Source: Kitasatospora sp. CB01950 (GTDB lineage Bacteria; Actinomycetota; Actinomycetes; Streptomycetales; Streptomycetaceae). Taken from it: 64,000 nucleotides of DNA. Each line of letters begins with the position of its first letter. Position 1 is the first letter of the stretch. The DNA is taken from assembly GCF_001905465.1 (NCBI RefSeq), contig NZ_LISX01000002.1, positions 371,425 through 435,424 of the forward strand, written 5' to 3'. The translations under genes and the position numbers were made by a program. Shown in pieces: positions 62,668-64,000 of the stretch. The notes under the pieces are model-generated. The model did no database searches, was not told where the DNA came from, and saw only the letters and a program-made list of their open reading frames with translations.

Positions 62668-62704
62668 GTTACTGGTCCAACCAGACAATGAGCAATTCAG
62701 TAAC
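62668..62704. promoter_or_regulatory. FadR-type operator between hydroxylase and regulator genes
   Basis: ACTGGTCCAACCAG (62671-62684) closely fits the E. coli FadR consensus (ACTGGTCNGACCAG). An outer inverted repeat GTTACTG (62668-62674) and CAGTAAC (62698-62704) encloses it. The site starts 17 bases before the hydroxylase ATG, where a bound protein would block its transcription or translation start, and 36 bases before the regulator start. Confidence 0.6.
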
Positions 62705-62739
62705 TCCGCTCCCCGACGCACCTGGATATGCTGTGCCGC

Positions 62740-63438
62740 GTGAACCTCCGACCCGTGGGCCCCATGCCGCTCTCCGGCCAGATCCACCGTCAGCTGATGG
62801 ACGCGATCCTCGACGGCACGCTCACCGGCGCCCTCCCGTCCGAACGCGAACTCGCCGAGACCTTCGGCGCCAACCGCCACGCCGTCCGCGAGGCCATCAA
62901 GCGCCTGCAGCAGGGCAAGCTCGTCGAGGTCAACCAGGGCGGCGCCACCCGCGTGCTGCCCGTCGCCGATCATGCCGGGCTCGACCTGCTCCCCGAACTG
63001 GTCACCGCCCGGGGCGCGTTGAACGACGAGGCCACCGTCGGCGTCCTCGAACTCCGCGCCTGCATCGGCGCCGACGCCGCCCGCCTCTGCGCCGAACGCT
63101 CCCCGTCCGTCGGCACCCACCTGCTCGACCTGCTGCCGAACGACGCCATGCCCGACGCCGAACTCGCCGCCACCAGCGCCGCCTACTGGACCGCCGTCGT
63201 CACCGGCACCAACAGCCTCCCGTACCGCCTCGCCCTCAACACCCTGCTGGCAGGCCTCGAAGCGATCGGCGACTCCCCGGCCGCCAAGCACTTCATGACC
63301 GCCCTGCGGGACGAGTCCCGCCGGGCGGGCGAGTTGGAGGAACTGGCCCACGCGATCGCCCGCGCCGAGGGCGCTGCGGCGCGCGAGGCGGCGAGCCGGC
63401 TGCTCAACTCGTCGATTGCGGCCGTGCGTTCGATGTAA
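62740..63438 (+). CDS. FadR-subfamily GntR transcriptional regulator
   Basis: 232 residues from GTG 62740 (ATG 62728 is an alternative). TATGCT lies exactly 7 nt before the GTG and there is no ribosome binding site. The winged helix reads LSGQIHRQLMDAILDGTLTG, LPSERELAETFGANRHAVRE and AIKRLQQGKLVEVNQGGATR; the all-helical FCD-type ligand domain follows (VLELRACIGADAARLCAERS). It is probably autoregulatory and controls the divergent hydroxylase gene through the FadR-like box. Confidence 0.9.
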   Translation: MNLRPVGPMPLSGQIHRQLMDAILDGTLTGALPSERELAETFGANRHAVREAIKRLQQGKLVEVNQGGATRVLPVADHAGLDLLPELVTARGALNDEATVGVLELRACIGADAARLCAERSPSVGTHLLDLLPNDAMPDAELAATSAAYWTAVVTGTNSLPYRLALNTLLAGLEAIGDSPAAKHFMTALRDESRRAGELEELAHAIARAEGAAAREAASRLLNSSIAAVRSM

Positions 63439-63831
63439 CGCAGGCCGCGAACCGGGTCGGCCGCAAGCTCAAGCAGCCTGGTCTCCGAGGCGATCGCCGC
63501 CCACGGCCTGAAGCTCCAGCACTACGCGGTCCTGGCCGCCGTCGCCGACGAGGGCCCGCTCGCCCGGGCGGACCTGGTCCGCCGCCTGGGGTTCGACCCG
63601 AAGGACGTCGTCCTGCTCGTCAACCACCTCGAACGCGAGGGCCTCGTCCTCCGCGAGCCCGACCCCCGCGACCGCCGCAAGAACGCCGTCACCGCCACCC
63701 CGCCCGGCCGCCGCCTCCTCCACACCTGCGCCCACCTCGCCGACCGGGCCAACGAACAGCTCCTCGCCCACCTCACCCCGGCCGAACGCCGAACCCTGCT
63801 CGCCCTGCTGACCCGCCTCGTCCAGGACTGA
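63439..63831 (+). pseudogene. MarR-family regulator remnant lacking its start
   Basis: The frame starting right after the TAA of the FadR-type gene runs to TGA 63829-63831 and encodes LVSEAIAAHGLKLQHYAVLA, then the winged helix (LARADLVRRLGFDPKDVVLL, DPRDRRKNAVTATPPGRRLL). No ATG, GTG or TTG occurs between the TAA at 63436 and the first conserved residues near 63478, and the first N-terminal helix seems to sit in another frame (AANRVGRKLKQ). This suggests a frameshift or truncation. The remaining 115 residues have an otherwise intact MarR core. A sequencing error at about 63475 is the alternative. Confidence 0.65.
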
Positions 63832-63881
63832 GCGTCGGACGAGAGCTCGTCCGCGTTCCTTCGGCCGCGGCGGGCGCAGCG

Positions 63882-64000
63882 TCACATCCGGGCGCGCAGG
63901 ACGTCGACCTCGCAGCCCGGGGCGAAGGGGTCGAAGCCGTGTTCGGCGAGCCAGCGGACCACGAGCAGGCTGCGCAGGGACCACCATCCTCGGATCACGT
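63882..64000 (-). CDS. C-terminal fragment of an unknown protein
   Basis: The minus-strand frame ending at TGA 63884-63882 reads from the right edge as GWWSLRSLLVVRWLAEHGFD and finishes CEVDVLRARM. Only 39 residues are visible and the start is outside the window. The text is typical of cytosolic enzymes such as phosphotransferases, but no family can be assigned. Confidence 0.5.
   Translation of the reverse strand, partial: VIRGWWSLRSLLVVRWLAEHGFDPFAPGCEVDVLRARM

Noticed and set aside
59272-63351. Minus-strand open frame of 1,359 codons
   Set aside because: It is a frame-shifted shadow crossing LysR, MFS and hydroxylase genes on both strands.

Overview
The window is a 64 kb chromosomal stretch of a very GC-rich, spore-former-type actinomycete. 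Codon use with G/C in the third position, frequent GTG and TTG starts, 'ATGA/GTGA' translational coupling, PucR, PadR, TetR and BTAD/LysM-type proteins, and a LAxTG wall-anchored protein all point to the Streptomycetaceae (Streptomyces or Kitasatospora). The exact genus cannot be fixed from the sequence. I see no rRNA or tRNA gene, no CRISPR array, no transposase and no phage module. The region reads as ordinary, densely packed chromosome with several small lineage-specific modules.

Layout. 1-12132 (minus strand) is a Tad/Flp-type pilus operon: a secreted lipoprotein, a secreted protein, a CpaB/RcpC-like SAF protein, a CpaE-like ParA-type protein, TadA, TadB and TadC, four consecutive small pilin/TadE-like proteins, and a large LysM membrane protein that runs off the left edge. 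12275-18737 holds single genes: a protein of unknown function, a NimA-like flavoprotein behind a DevR/OsdR-like box, a MaoC hydratase, a metallo-beta-lactamase-fold hydrolase, a TetR regulator, and a TesB thioesterase followed by a KstR-like TetR regulator. 18802-25403 holds a BCCT transporter whose promoter and start lie inside a perfect inverted repeat, a BASS-like membrane protein, a divergent cold-shock-domain protein, an orphan DUF2398 (JetB/Wadjet-like) protein, and a two-gene unit of an alkylglycerol-monooxygenase-like hydroxylase and a YhhN lysoplasmalogenase. 25510-36862 holds a PadR-controlled FtsX/MacB-type ABC exporter, exonuclease III, gamma-glutamyltransferase, a ROK glucokinase, an anchored esterase and a glucanase-fold lipoprotein. 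37187-41119 is an operon for an extracellular amino-sugar polymer, with a deacetylase-glycosyltransferase fusion (MatB-like) and an acyltransferase. 41127-49222 is a purine-catabolism locus: PucR, divergent from three xanthine dehydrogenase subunits, a purine permease and XdhC. 49260-59342 holds a Dyp-type peroxidase (EfeB-like), a beta-helix lipoprotein, a sortase substrate with SdrD-like repeats and two tandem serine hydrolases. 59521-64000 holds a LysR/MFS pair, a second alkylglycerol-monooxygenase-like gene divergent from a FadR-type regulator across a FadR-like operator, and a broken MarR gene.

Common threads. Lipid chemistry recurs: TesB, the KstR-like regulator, two ether-lipid-monooxygenase-like enzymes, a lysoplasmalogenase and a FadR-type switch. 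Five or six genes (17101, 18111, 18802, 23842, 62740 and possibly 21893) have a -10-like hexamer exactly 7 nt before the start codon and no Shine-Dalgarno sequence, which suggests leaderless mRNAs. The most interesting candidates are the putative ether-lipid degradation unit and its second, separately regulated copy, the orphan Wadjet-like protein, and the operator over the BCCT start.
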